DNA from: a virus
IMG/VR virus record: IMGVR_UViG_3300014720_000003
Coordinates: 62,001-126,000 of that record
Length of the DNA: 64,000 nt
Strand: one strand, 5' to 3'
Shown here in pieces: positions 18,227 to 27,150 of the stretch. The position numbers and the translations under genes were made by a program. The notes below the pieces were generated by a model. It ran no database searches. It was not told the origin of the DNA and saw nothing but the letters and a program-made list of their open reading frames with translations. The stretch's first letter is position 1; the number at the start of each line of letters is the position of its first letter.

Positions 18227-19848
18227 GCCCTTGGAATATAAGCCTTTTCCACAATTAGGCCATCACCAGTTTTTGATTTATTTCCCTTTAATATGATAAC
18301 ATTACCAACGAATAATATATTCTTATATTCTTTATACTTTTCTGGAAACATTATAACCGAATCCAAAGAGCCTGTGCTATCAATTATTGTAAGAAATGCC
18401 ATCTCTGATCCTGGATTTTTTCCTGATTTTGTTTTTGTTACACTAATAAAATCTATTTCTCCACCGATAATTAAATTATCTTTCATAGTAGTTGTTTTAA
18501 ACTCTTTACATGTAATATTTGTCATACTAATATCATACATGTCTATTTTTGAGCAAGAGATTGAGTATCCTAGTAAGGAATCTTCACAGTCAGATATCCA
18601 TTCAGGACTATCTTGTAAAGAATACGGGGGATTTTTTAATGAATTGATCATATCTTGTATAGCATTTTTTCTATTTTTATTAATTTTAGACTGACCAAGA
18701 ACTAATGATAATAGTTCACTGAGCTTGTGTTTATCTTTAAATTCTTTCACATAACTACTTAAAATTTCTAACTCCTTTTTTGTCAAACCACTCACGGTGT
18801 TGTATTCGAACAACATTTTGTTTCTGGATATTTTAAAAAATCCAAGAGATCCACTTTGAATTAATGCTTTCGATGCTGTACTATTAATATTAATTAAGAC
18901 AAATAATAAACACTCAAACCAACACATAGAGTTAAAATCTATTTGTGTAGATAATTTAGTAATCTTATCAAACACAGAAGATCCAACACCCTTGATATCA
19001 GTTAAACCAAAATAAATTTTATTATCATGCAGAATGAAAAATTCGTTTTTTAATCTCAAATCCGGATTATGTACAGAAATATCCATCTCGCTGGCATTAA
19101 GTATTAACTCCTTAATTTCTGCTTGAGGGTCTATTTTATCTTTAGCAAATCGCAGATACGAAGCAAAGAATATTTTCGGAAAGTGTGCTTTAGCATATGC
19201 CGATAAATAAGCATTAACAGCATAACTTACAGCATGACTTTTATTAAAAGAATATCTCTGACTTTTTTCGATCCATCCAAAAATTTGTTCAGCCTGTTCT
19301 TGAGTAACTAGGCTCATAGCACTAGCGCCATCCATAAATTTGGATTTAACTTTGGCCATTTCTTCTGGTTTCTTTTTACCAATAGCTTTGCGCAACATAT
19401 CTGCTTCTTGAAGATTGAAACCGGCGACTACCTTAACAATCTCCATTGCTTGTTCTTGATAAACCATCTCTCCATATGTATTCTCTAATACTTCTTTCAA
19501 GCAAGGATGAAAATAATCTACTGATTCTAGTCCATTTTTTTTATCTATATAATGATGACTAACACTTTTACCATCTCTAATAGCTTCCAAACAACCAGGA
19601 CGCATAATGCTTATGAGCGCTGATAGTTGTTCTATATTAGATGGTTTCAATTTCTTAGCCATAGATCTACCAAGGCGACTCTCTAATTGAAAGCACCCTT
19701 TTGTATTTCCATCTGATATAAGATCCCAGGTTCTTTGACAGTCTAGGGTTATATGATCTATAGAAGGATCAAAAGTGATCTGTGTGGAACCATTGTTTTC
19801 TACAATAGGAAACTTACACCCACACGAATATGAAAAATGTTTAGACAT
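18223..19848 (-). CDS. dnaE: DNA polymerase III alpha subunit, C-terminal part (fingers to OB fold)
   Basis: This 541-residue protein is the second half of a bacterial C-family polymerase. Residues about 49-56 read GCFQLES, then ALISIMRPGCLEAIR, TYGEMVYQEQAM and LRKAIGKKKPEEMAK (about 150-162), the fingers domain that binds incoming dNTP. A helix-hairpin-helix-like region (LTDIKGVGSSV) follows, and an OB fold closes the protein (GGEIDFISVTKTKSG, then AFLTIIDSTGSLDSVIM). PHP and palm domains with the catalytic Asp residues are missing here and are encoded by the separate gene at 20712-22586. The first 25 residues carry C-G-C. It overlaps the exonuclease gene by 8 bases. Both halves must assemble for activity. 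Confidence 0.88.
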   Translation of the reverse strand: MSKHFSYSCGCKFPIVENNGSTQITFDPSIDHITLDCQRTWDLISDGNTKGCFQLESRLGRSMAKKLKPSNIEQLSALISIMRPGCLEAIRDGKSVSHHYIDKKNGLESVDYFHPCLKEVLENTYGEMVYQEQAMEIVKVVAGFNLQEADMLRKAIGKKKPEEMAKVKSKFMDGASAMSLVTQEQAEQIFGWIEKSQRYSFNKSHAVSYAVNAYLSAYAKAHFPKIFFASYLRFAKDKIDPQAEIKELILNASEMDISVHNPDLRLKNEFFILHDNKIYFGLTDIKGVGSSVFDKITKLSTQIDFNSMCWFECLLFVLININSTASKALIQSGSLGFFKISRNKMLFEYNTVSGLTKKELEILSSYVKEFKDKHKLSELLSLVLGQSKINKNRKNAIQDMINSLKNPPYSLQDSPEWISDCEDSLLGYSISCSKIDMYDISMTNITCKEFKTTTMKDNLIIGGEIDFISVTKTKSGKNPGSEMAFLTIIDSTGSLDSVIMFPEKYKEYKNILFVGNVIILKGNKSKTGDGLIVEKAYIPRA

Positions 19849-20539
19849 TACTGCTTGAGAATGCGTTTCTAAATTTAACTTTCTGTCCTAGATTTCTATG
19901 TAACTTAAGAAAACGCACAATAATTTGAGCGGTATCCTTTACATCTTGCAAAGCATCATGAGCATTATCCTTGGATAACCCAAAATAATCTCTCACATTA
20001 TCTAGTGTGTAGTTTTTTAAATCGTTATTGTTTTCAAACCAATAAAACATCAAATTCATACCATCAACAACATCTCGTGGATAGAATAAATTGGTCCTAT
20101 GTTCTTTATTTAGGTTACCATATTTACGGCTTAATCTATCAATAATATGTAAATCAAACCGATTAATATTATATCCAGCAGCTATTGGTGCTGTAAATTG
20201 ACTTTTTTTGGATGATCTAGTATGATATTTTTCTAAATAATTTACAAATATCTTCCAAGAGTGATCCTGTTTAGGATATTTATACCATGACTTTAGGACC
20301 TCTTCTTTGGAACACCCCTTAACCTTTGAATGAAAGTCCAGAATATCAGTTTCATAAGTGTAGTTCTCTGTATTTTCTAGAACCTCTGGCTTAAAGTGGA
20401 TATTTAATTCTGAATCATCTATTACTTCTAAACTAATAGGATCTATAATAATAGCAGCCAGTTGCACGGGACTGCATACCGATGGATCAGAGCCATCTGT
20501 TTCAAAATCAAAAACACAAATTTTGTTATAGTTAATCAT
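19841..20539 (-). CDS. 3'-5' proofreading exonuclease, DnaQ-like (DEDDh)
   Basis: The 232-residue protein has the DEDDh exonuclease residues: VFDFETDG near 9-16 (Asp11, Glu13), a middle YNINRFDLHIIDRL with Asp near 127, and HDALQDVKDT (His194, Asp199). It removes mismatched 3' ends during replication. It sits between the two halves of the polymerase alpha gene, overlapping the downstream half by 8 bases and the 59-aa gene upstream by ATGA, so it is made with them and is probably the polymerase's epsilon equivalent. Confidence 0.88.
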   Translation of the reverse strand: MINYNKICVFDFETDGSDPSVCSPVQLAAIIIDPISLEVIDDSELNIHFKPEVLENTENYTYETDILDFHSKVKGCSKEEVLKSWYKYPKQDHSWKIFVNYLEKYHTRSSKKSQFTAPIAAGYNINRFDLHIIDRLSRKYGNLNKEHRTNLFYPRDVVDGMNLMFYWFENNNDLKNYTLDNVRDYFGLSKDNAHDALQDVKDTAQIIVRFLKLHRNLGQKVKFRNAFSSSNV

Positions 20540-20715
20540 TCAGAGACCACTACCTCTTGAGTTGGTTGTACAAAAATTCTATTCTGCACATTCTGTACAG
20601 CTATTGCATTTATAGATTTGCAACAACTAACCTTTGCAGTATCGACCTTTTTATATTGTGTTTCATTTAGAGTAAATACCGAACCAACGGATACTTCTTG
20701 AAACTGCTTATTCAT
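20536..20715 (-). CDS. 59-aa protein between the polymerase halves, unknown
   Basis: A short frame starting at an ATG (20715) that overlaps the stop of the DnaE N-terminal gene by ATGA and ending in a TGA that overlaps the exonuclease start by ATGA. The sequence has the look of a small beta-barrel phage protein: VSVGSVFTLNETQYKKV, then VSCCKSINAIAV with a Cys pair, and FVQPTQEVVV. The 74-aa protein at 58553-58777 has a similar opening (ISPGDCFVFENKLFIL). Function unknown; position suggests a replisome link. Confidence 0.65.
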   Translation of the reverse strand: MNKQFQEVSVGSVFTLNETQYKKVDTAKVSCCKSINAIAVQNVQNRIFVQPTQEVVVSE

Positions 20716-22586
20716 ATATTAACTCCTTTACTAAGTAAATTTTGAATAGTCATAATCTTATCTAACATTGCAACACCGAGAATATCGAATTTAATTATAC
20801 CAATATTTTCTAGATCTTGCATTTCCATACCAGCAATCATTTGTTCGTTCTTGGTGTCATAAATCATTGGACATATTTGATGCAAAGGCTCCGAGCTAAT
20901 AGCGATACCAGCGGCGTGTTTTGATTGATTCGACTTTGTTCCTTCTAATCTTATAGCCTGTTCGAATCTTTTGGCCAGTGGTCCCTGAAGCTCGCCATTA
21001 TCGTCGATGTAACACCATTCTCTAAGTTTATCTCCATTATTTTCCAATGCCCATCTAATAATTGATGCCTCACCTGTCTCTTCTTTCATTTCCTGAAGAT
21101 CATCAGCTATTTTAGCTTCGTCCGGAATATTTTTAGTTATACGATTCATTTCTTCGAAACCAATATTACCATATACTCTTAAAACATCCTTAAGAGCACC
21201 CCTACCCTTTATAGTATTGAAGGTAATCATTTGTGCAACTTTATCCACACCATATTTATTTTTTATGTATTCTATGATATATTCTCTTTTATCTATAGGC
21301 ACATCCACATCAATATCTGGCATACTTATTCTATCCTTCGTATTCCTACCAGAATTATAAAATCTATCAAAAAATAAGTTATATTTGATAGGATCTATAT
21401 TTGTAATACCAATAAGATAAGATACTAAACAACCAGCCGCAGAACCCCTACCAGGACCGGGTAACCAACTATTGTCCTTCACATATTTTACAATATCTTG
21501 AACTATTAAAAAATAGCTACTGAGATCAGCACCCTGTAAAACATCTAACTCATATTTTATGCGATCCACATATTGCTGCTGATGTTCTTTTGGTATATTA
21601 TTGGCAATTTTATCTTTCCAGCCCTTTCTACAAAGCTCTCTTAAATATTCAGCATCATCATATCCTGTTGGACACTGAAATGGTGGCAACCTAGGTTTGC
21701 TCAAAATATCATAATCCTCTATTAAATTTGCTACATAATTTGTATTACTGATTTCCTCTAGTGTATGCAGATCGTTAATTTCTTCTTGAGATGGAATATG
21801 GTAATTTTCAGAAATAAAGAAACACCCCAGTGGAACCTGTTCGTCGTTGCTGAGTTTGCGACTAATTTCTGGAAATGTTGTTTTTAAATTATTGCATAAT
21901 AATATACGTTGATCAACAGCGTCTTCTTTTTTACAGTAGTGAGCATCCGGGGTGCAAATAACCTTAGTGTCGGTTTCTTTACCTATGGTCCTAATAGCAT
22001 CAGTTAATAGAATTTGTACTGGAAGATTATCTTTATCAATTAATTGTGCTTCTAAAAACACATGATTATTGAATATCTTTTTAAGATATCTCACATGTTC
22101 TATTCCTAGAGATAACCAATTGTCTTTTAGATTATAGTTATCCAAAATTAGATCGGCTAAAGTTGAGCCCAAATGCCCTGTGATCGCTACTAAATGACCA
22201 TTGTTGAGTTTGGCTAAAGTTTGCAGATCTAATCTGGGTTTATGATAATAATATTCTGGTTTATTAGATTCTGATACTATTCTAATTAGGTCTTTCCATC
22301 CGTTATAGTTACGAGCAAGCACAATAAAATGAGATAGAGATCTATTTTCTTTATCCTTAAATGATGGGTCTTGATCACATATGTATAGTTCACACCCCAA
22401 AATGGGCTTAATACCAGCTGCCTTCATGGCAGTGTAAAACTTTATTGCACCAGCAATATTACCATGATCAGTAAGAGCACAAGCAGATGCTCCAATTTCT
22501 TTACATCTTTCTGCCATTGATTTTGGCTGAGATAAACCATCCAATAAACTATACATGGAATGGCAATGTAATGGTATATAGTTCAT
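20712..22586 (-). CDS. dnaE: DNA polymerase III alpha subunit, N-terminal part (PHP and palm)
   Basis: This 624-residue protein is the first half of a C-family polymerase. A PHP domain starts it (PLHCHSMYSLLDG; TDHGNIAGAIKF). The palm has GPGRGSAAGC near residue 375-385 and the metal-binding MPDIDVD near 420-427, equivalent to E. coli PDFDVD. The third catalytic Asp lies at IIKFDILGV near residue 597, 25 residues before the end. The protein then stops, exactly where full-length alpha subunits (about 1160 residues) continue into the fingers. No intein fragment is present at the end. The fingers are encoded by 18223-19848. Together they give 1165 residues, a normal full length. Confidence 0.9.
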   Translation of the reverse strand: MNYIPLHCHSMYSLLDGLSQPKSMAERCKEIGASACALTDHGNIAGAIKFYTAMKAAGIKPILGCELYICDQDPSFKDKENRSLSHFIVLARNYNGWKDLIRIVSESNKPEYYYHKPRLDLQTLAKLNNGHLVAITGHLGSTLADLILDNYNLKDNWLSLGIEHVRYLKKIFNNHVFLEAQLIDKDNLPVQILLTDAIRTIGKETDTKVICTPDAHYCKKEDAVDQRILLCNNLKTTFPEISRKLSNDEQVPLGCFFISENYHIPSQEEINDLHTLEEISNTNYVANLIEDYDILSKPRLPPFQCPTGYDDAEYLRELCRKGWKDKIANNIPKEHQQQYVDRIKYELDVLQGADLSSYFLIVQDIVKYVKDNSWLPGPGRGSAAGCLVSYLIGITNIDPIKYNLFFDRFYNSGRNTKDRISMPDIDVDVPIDKREYIIEYIKNKYGVDKVAQMITFNTIKGRGALKDVLRVYGNIGFEEMNRITKNIPDEAKIADDLQEMKEETGEASIIRWALENNGDKLREWCYIDDNGELQGPLAKRFEQAIRLEGTKSNQSKHAAGIAISSEPLHQICPMIYDTKNEQMIAGMEMQDLENIGIIKFDILGVAMLDKIMTIQNLLSKGVNI

Positions 22587-23575
22587 TCTGTGCTGCCGGG
22601 TGCTTTGTACTTACCTACAGTATACCCTGGTGTTGTATATTCGTCAAGTACCTTGTTGACACCCTTGATTTCAATATCGTGTTTGATTTGTTCGCATTTT
22701 GTCATGGTACTATCTATAGCACACACTTGATTGGGTCTATATTCCACTATTGGTAGCATACTACTATTGTCAAAAGTACTTTTACCAAAGTGACATAATT
22801 TATTACATTTCCAGGTTTTATTCAGTTGCGGAATTTTAGTGTGTTTTATCGTCTCGAATTTAGATCGTAGCATTTCTTCTGTTTTGATAAGATCTTTTTT
22901 ATCATAACAAATGGTGAAAGCACCACCATCATTAATGAAGTTAATACTAACCATAACATGATCATACTCAGGATATAGTGAGCTAACAGCATAATGATAT
23001 ATTCTTAGTTGAGGATCGTCTTGTAATTTTGCTAAGGTTTTTTCCTGACCCGTGGCCCAATCCAATCTTTTACCAGTTTTCCAATCTATGATTTCTAATG
23101 TATTATCGTTAACTCTTGTGATAAGATCTATGGTTCCTTTAATAGCCAAATACCCCTCTAAATTATCTCTATCATATTTATAATAGGCCCATTTCCGTTT
23201 AATCTCTATATCGAATCTTTGCTCTGGTTGCACAATGTCTCTGGAGCGAGGATCAAACGATCCATTGTGGTCTGTAATCGCTTTGTGAACCCAGGCGTGG
23301 CAGTCTTTATAGTCTTTAGCTTCCCATTCATGATGTTTAAACTGAGACGAATAGTACTTGTAAACTCTTTCTATAATAGTGGTCAAATTATAAGAATCTA
23401 TAGATATTGAACCTAAAATATCATCGATATATACGGATAAATTATTTTGTTGACATAATTTAATATGCGCTAATATTTCTAGAACTTTGTGACAAATGGT
23501 GCCTTTATCGGCCTTCTTATTAGATGGGCTTTTAAGTCCTAAATTATATTCGATAAAATATTGCATAGGACACAT
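22583..23575 (-). CDS. PD-(D/E)XK exonuclease, RecB/Cas4-like; probably starts upstream at a non-ATG codon
   Basis: RecB-family nuclease of about 330 residues. The CP-M-Q-Y-F-I-E-Y-N-L-G start, GTICHKVLE (Gly25, His29) and EIIDWKTGK (near 165, the D...D-x-K metal site) plus DDPQLRIYHYAV (the Q-x-x-x-Y motif) are typical. A C-terminal Cys cluster (CNKLCHFG ...C) could bind iron-sulfur or zinc. The first ATG (23575) cuts off a conserved stretch: the same frame continues upstream as ITYLRSSSYGTHS, the usual beginning of this family, with no ATG before the stop at 23639. An ATT or ATA start at 23614-23620 after AAGGTG is likely. Probably processes DNA ends in replication or recombination. Confidence 0.8.
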   Translation of the reverse strand: MCPMQYFIEYNLGLKSPSNKKADKGTICHKVLEILAHIKLCQQNNLSVYIDDILGSISIDSYNLTTIIERVYKYYSSQFKHHEWEAKDYKDCHAWVHKAITDHNGSFDPRSRDIVQPEQRFDIEIKRKWAYYKYDRDNLEGYLAIKGTIDLITRVNDNTLEIIDWKTGKRLDWATGQEKTLAKLQDDPQLRIYHYAVSSLYPEYDHVMVSINFINDGGAFTICYDKKDLIKTEEMLRSKFETIKHTKIPQLNKTWKCNKLCHFGKSTFDNSSMLPIVEYRPNQVCAIDSTMTKCEQIKHDIEIKGVNKVLDEYTTPGYTVGKYKAPGSTE

Positions 23576-23616
23576 ACTGTGTGTGCCGTATGAACTACTT
23601 CTAAGATATGTAATAA

Positions 23617-24210
23617 TTATGTCAGCACCTTTTTCTTCTTTAGGAAGCTAATGACCATGTTGTTTTGCTCATCAATAGAAATGTTCTCATTGTATATGAC
23701 CAAGTCAAAATTCTTAATAGAGTAATTTTCTTCATCCAAAGCTGTTTCGCTAGCATGATTAGAATTATGTGGATTTCTATTTAGCTTGATTACTATGCCC
23801 CCAACCTCTTTTACTGCCTCTACCTCATTAGGAAATCTACAATCGGCAATGATAGCTAGAGCAGGCTTATCATTATTTATTTTTTGAATAGTAGCATTCG
23901 CCCAAACATCGTGTTTCATTTTTCTAAACACATCCGTCCCCACAAACTGCATGACTTCTCTGGCGGTTAATTGTTTGCCATCCCATACTAACTGTGTTGG
24001 AGTGTTTTTGTCGATATCTTCTCCGTAGCACTGACTATATGATAGTCCAAGAATATTCATACAAATATCTTGTTTGAGAGGATCGGCAAAGTTATAAATC
24101 TTGGAACTATTAAATGGCTCAGTAGTACCATTATGGTATTTTGCCACAAATTCTGAACAGGTGGTTTTTCCGGACTGTTTACGACCAGCGAATGCTATTA
24201 TTTTTGTCAT
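23617..24210 (-). CDS. Deoxynucleoside monophosphate kinase-like P-loop protein
   Basis: The 197-residue protein starts with IIAFAGRKQSGKTT, a Walker A loop (residues 9-16). It has a TAREVMQFVGTDVFR segment and ends with ADCRFPNEVEAVKEVGG and LNRN. This layout is that of T4 gp1-like dNMP kinases, which convert dNMPs to dNDPs for the phage's own synthesis. It overlaps the primase gene by 4 bases and sits with reductase and deaminase genes further upstream. It ends in a short Lys-rich tail. Confidence 0.78.
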   Translation of the reverse strand: MTKIIAFAGRKQSGKTTCSEFVAKYHNGTTEPFNSSKIYNFADPLKQDICMNILGLSYSQCYGEDIDKNTPTQLVWDGKQLTAREVMQFVGTDVFRKMKHDVWANATIQKINNDKPALAIIADCRFPNEVEAVKEVGGIVIKLNRNPHNSNHASETALDEENYSIKNFDLVIYNENISIDEQNNMVISFLKKKKVLT

Positions 24211-25364
24211 ATAATTTTATTGATATATTCCTTAATTTCTACATCTATTTCTGATGATGTCATTTCTCCAATATCATTTTTAGAAATCTGAGGACTAAAA
24301 ATCCTATAGGTGTTTTGACACTTAATTTTAATTTGATCTGCCGCCTTGCGACCAGCCTCATCATTATCTGTTAATATAATAATATTCATAGCTCCAGACG
24401 AATCTAATAATATTTTTTGTCGATCACTTAATGAGGAACCAAATATAGCAACACTATTATGAATACCGTTTTCTTCTAATCTCCAAACATTACCTGGGCT
24501 TTCCACAATAATAACTGTTGCTGTGCTTAGAATATGTTGTTTAGCAAACCAGAAATTATAGAGATGGTTTTGACTTTTGAAGCCGCTGCTGTGTTTCCAT
24601 TTTGAATATTTCCAACCATCATCATTGTTTGGACAATTTGTATTTGTATCGTGATGTGATTTACATAAGCCGCATTTTTCAAAAATGCTACGACCAGAAC
24701 AACCAATCATATACTTATAATCATTATCATATACTGGTACAACAATTCTTTTATACATTTCTTTGTCTGGTTTGTCACATAAACCAACATCGTATTTGCT
24801 GAGTATTTCAGCAGAATATTTTCTATCGAGATAATATTGTGATGGTATGATTAAAGATCTAACTATTTGTGATCTGATAATTTTTTTTGTGGTATTCTCA
24901 TTATCAGAATTATTGAGATAACCTATCACGCTGGTGAACTGTTTTTTTTCTTTATCTTTTCTATTTATTTTAATATCAGACAGATCTTTATTAATAATAG
25001 ATGTTGCATATTCTACAGCTTCTTTAAATGAGCAACTATTATCTCCATTCTTGGTCCATCCATATTTTTGATGAGAAATAACACCACGAATAAAACCCAA
25101 TACTGATGCTTTAAAAATATTTTCACAATTATGTGTTCTACACTTCCAATTACCTCTGTAGTTGTCTCCAGTAGGATAGAGATTTAATGCGGACTGGTTA
25201 TCTCCACCATGAATAGGACAACTCATAGTAATCATCTTATTATTTAACTTATAATCAAGACCCAAGGAGTCTAATAATAGTTCAATATTATCACAAACCT
25301 CATCACAAACTATTTTTAGCTTAGCTTGATCATTCAAATGGGATTGTCGTATCATTGTTGTCAT
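24207..25364 (-). CDS. dnaG: DNA primase, DnaG-type
   Basis: About 385 residues. An N-terminal CHC2-type zinc finger reads C-P-I-H near residues 49-52 and W-K-C-R-T-H-N-C near 74-80. A TOPRIM domain follows: VIIVESPGNVWRLEENG (catalytic Glu) and IILTDNDEAGRKAADQI (Asp-x-Asp). It makes RNA primers at the fork. It lacks a long C-terminal helicase-interaction domain, shorter than cellular DnaG (about 580). The annotated frame opens with TTG; the ATG at 25364 or 25355 is more likely the start. It overlaps the helicase gene by 35 bases, so the two are co-translated. Confidence 0.88.
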   Translation of the reverse strand: MTTMIRQSHLNDQAKLKIVCDEVCDNIELLLDSLGLDYKLNNKMITMSCPIHGGDNQSALNLYPTGDNYRGNWKCRTHNCENIFKASVLGFIRGVISHQKYGWTKNGDNSCSFKEAVEYATSIINKDLSDIKINRKDKEKKQFTSVIGYLNNSDNENTTKKIIRSQIVRSLIIPSQYYLDRKYSAEILSKYDVGLCDKPDKEMYKRIVVPVYDNDYKYMIGCSGRSIFEKCGLCKSHHDTNTNCPNNDDGWKYSKWKHSSGFKSQNHLYNFWFAKQHILSTATVIIVESPGNVWRLEENGIHNSVAIFGSSLSDRQKILLDSSGAMNIIILTDNDEAGRKAADQIKIKCQNTYRIFSPQISKNDIGEMTSSEIDVEIKEYINKII

Positions 25365-26784
25365 CAACTATGAAACCCTTTTCATCTGATTTGTTATTAT
25401 GAATAATTTCTAGTCTAGTTTTACCTTCTGTAATTTTTGCACACCAACCCTTCATATTACAATTTATATAATCATTATCGTCTAATCCACCACCATGACG
25501 ACTGATCAATGGTACTAATTTTCTATTCCCATTATCTGAACCATCCTCAGCGATTTCTTCGTCACTTTTCCTTTTAAATATTGTGAAATTACTACATAGC
25601 CATATGATTCTGTCTGAACCACTAGCGGTGTCTGTGCTTTCTTTGGTGATGCCATCTCTATTTAATTGTATAAAACCAACGATTGGTACTTTATATCTCA
25701 CAGCAAAATTATGTAAACTGGTCATCATAAAGCCCAATAACTGATATTCTTTCAGATCCTGACTAATACCAGCGCTATCCATTAGTTTTAGATAATCATA
25801 AAAAATAACACAATCTTTCGCAGTACCATCATCGTTGAGTCCCACTTCTTTAACCAACCATCTTCTCATGATAGATAATTGATCTTCAAATGGTTTACCA
25901 GCAATGCTTTTATAAAATAGTTTGGTTTTCTTCAATGACTCTACCGCTTCTGATATCTTGTTTTGTTTTTCTGGTGATTCGACAAATCTGCCTGTTTCGA
26001 TATCGTTTATCTCAACCTCGGTCATCATTGCTAAAACTCTATTGATATGATCTTCTTTTGCCATTTCCGTATCCATATTTAAAACTGGTATATTCAGTTT
26101 ATTAGCAATATAAAAACCAATATTATCTGATAGTAATGTTTTACCTGTTTTGGGTCTAGCCGCTATAATATTCACTGTTCCTCTTCGTAAACCACCACCT
26201 ATAGCTTTATCATAAATAGGAAAACCTGTAGGTATGCCGACTTGATCTATAGGATTATCTATGAGATTCTGTATATAATTATCTAGTCCTTCGCCTATCT
26301 TAGCAGGTTTGTCATCGGCATCATTCAATAAAGATGTAAAATTAAAAATACCGTCTTCTGCCATGCCAATAATTGATGAGACAGGTTCCGTGCCGTTAAC
26401 ATCAAGGAGCTTGTCTTGAACTAGTTCTAGTTGTTTACGTAGTAATCTAGCTATTTCTAGCTTTCTTATCTTAGCGGCAAATTTTCTAACATTATCTAGT
26501 TCTACAGGAAAATCTATTATGGCTTTTAGGTGTTGTGTTTCTTCTTTTTTGGATAAAACATGAGACAACCCCAACTCTTCAGCAGCAGAGTATATAGAAG
26601 CTATGTCTAGCTTAGTGTTATTGCTATCAAATAGTCTTTTGATACATTTGAATATTAGAACATTACTATCTATAGTGAATGATGATTCTTGGATAATATC
26701 GGCTATATCCAGATAGGCTTCATCTCCATAATTATAGATTCCAGCTAAAACTGCTCTTTCAGCAGCAGGATCACATAAGATCAT
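25330..26784 (-). CDS. dnaB: Replicative DNA helicase, DnaB-type
   Basis: 484 residues. The N-terminal helical domain opens DPAAERAVLAGIYNYGD, typical of DnaB. The RecA-like motor has Walker A ARPKTGKTLLSD (about 209-220), the DTEM motif, Walker B CVIFYDYLKLM near 325, and a late S-R-H-G-G-G arginine region. It unwinds the fork as a hexamer and works with the primase encoded immediately downstream. Three bases separate it from the small zinc-ribbon gene upstream. Confidence 0.92.
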   Translation of the reverse strand: MILCDPAAERAVLAGIYNYGDEAYLDIADIIQESSFTIDSNVLIFKCIKRLFDSNNTKLDIASIYSAAEELGLSHVLSKKEETQHLKAIIDFPVELDNVRKFAAKIRKLEIARLLRKQLELVQDKLLDVNGTEPVSSIIGMAEDGIFNFTSLLNDADDKPAKIGEGLDNYIQNLIDNPIDQVGIPTGFPIYDKAIGGGLRRGTVNIIAARPKTGKTLLSDNIGFYIANKLNIPVLNMDTEMAKEDHINRVLAMMTEVEINDIETGRFVESPEKQNKISEAVESLKKTKLFYKSIAGKPFEDQLSIMRRWLVKEVGLNDDGTAKDCVIFYDYLKLMDSAGISQDLKEYQLLGFMMTSLHNFAVRYKVPIVGFIQLNRDGITKESTDTASGSDRIIWLCSNFTIFKRKSDEEIAEDGSDNGNRKLVPLISRHGGGLDDNDYINCNMKGWCAKITEGKTRLEIIHNNKSDEKGFIVDDNNDTTIPFE

Positions 26785-26787
26785 CTA

Positions 26788-27150
26788 TCACCCCGCTCCA
26801 GTCGAACACTTGTTACACTTGTATCTTTCTTTAGACTCTACCAAGACCGGAGGAACCTTATCTTTTTTTCCACACACCCTACATTGAACATTGATATAAT
26901 CAAAATCTCTATTTCTGGCGGATGGTGGTGGTTTTCTAATTTTTCTATCAAATTCCACATCCTCTTTACACATATTAAATTCTGCCATTTGATCAAACTT
27001 ATTGATACGATTAGTTTTCTTTTTTGTGGATGTGCTATTTTTCGTTTTGTTAGATCTCGGCTTATCTACAGTATCATCGTCGTTGTCATCTGTTAATCCT
27101 TTTTGCAGAATAGCTATCAAAGCTTTGATATCATCTTTATCAAGTCCCAT
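26788..27150 (-). CDS. Small zinc-ribbon protein
   Basis: 120 residues: an acidic N-terminal helix, a Lys/Ser/Thr-rich linker (residues 35-50), and a C-terminal zinc ribbon with CRVCGK near 91-96 and CNKCS near 113-117. No known family was recognised. It lies between an unknown helical protein and dnaB in the replication operon, overlapping the upstream gene by 11 bases, so a replisome accessory role such as loader or mediator is conceivable. Confidence 0.5.
   Translation of the reverse strand: MGLDKDDIKALIAILQKGLTDDNDDDTVDKPRSNKTKNSTSTKKKTNRINKFDQMAEFNMCKEDVEFDRKIRKPPPSARNRDFDYINVQCRVCGKKDKVPPVLVESKERYKCNKCSTGAG

Noticed and set aside
18223-22586. Split intein as an explanation for the divided polymerase
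   Set aside because: No intein block A at the end of the first half and no block F/G at the start of the second; both halves end or begin with ordinary sequence.
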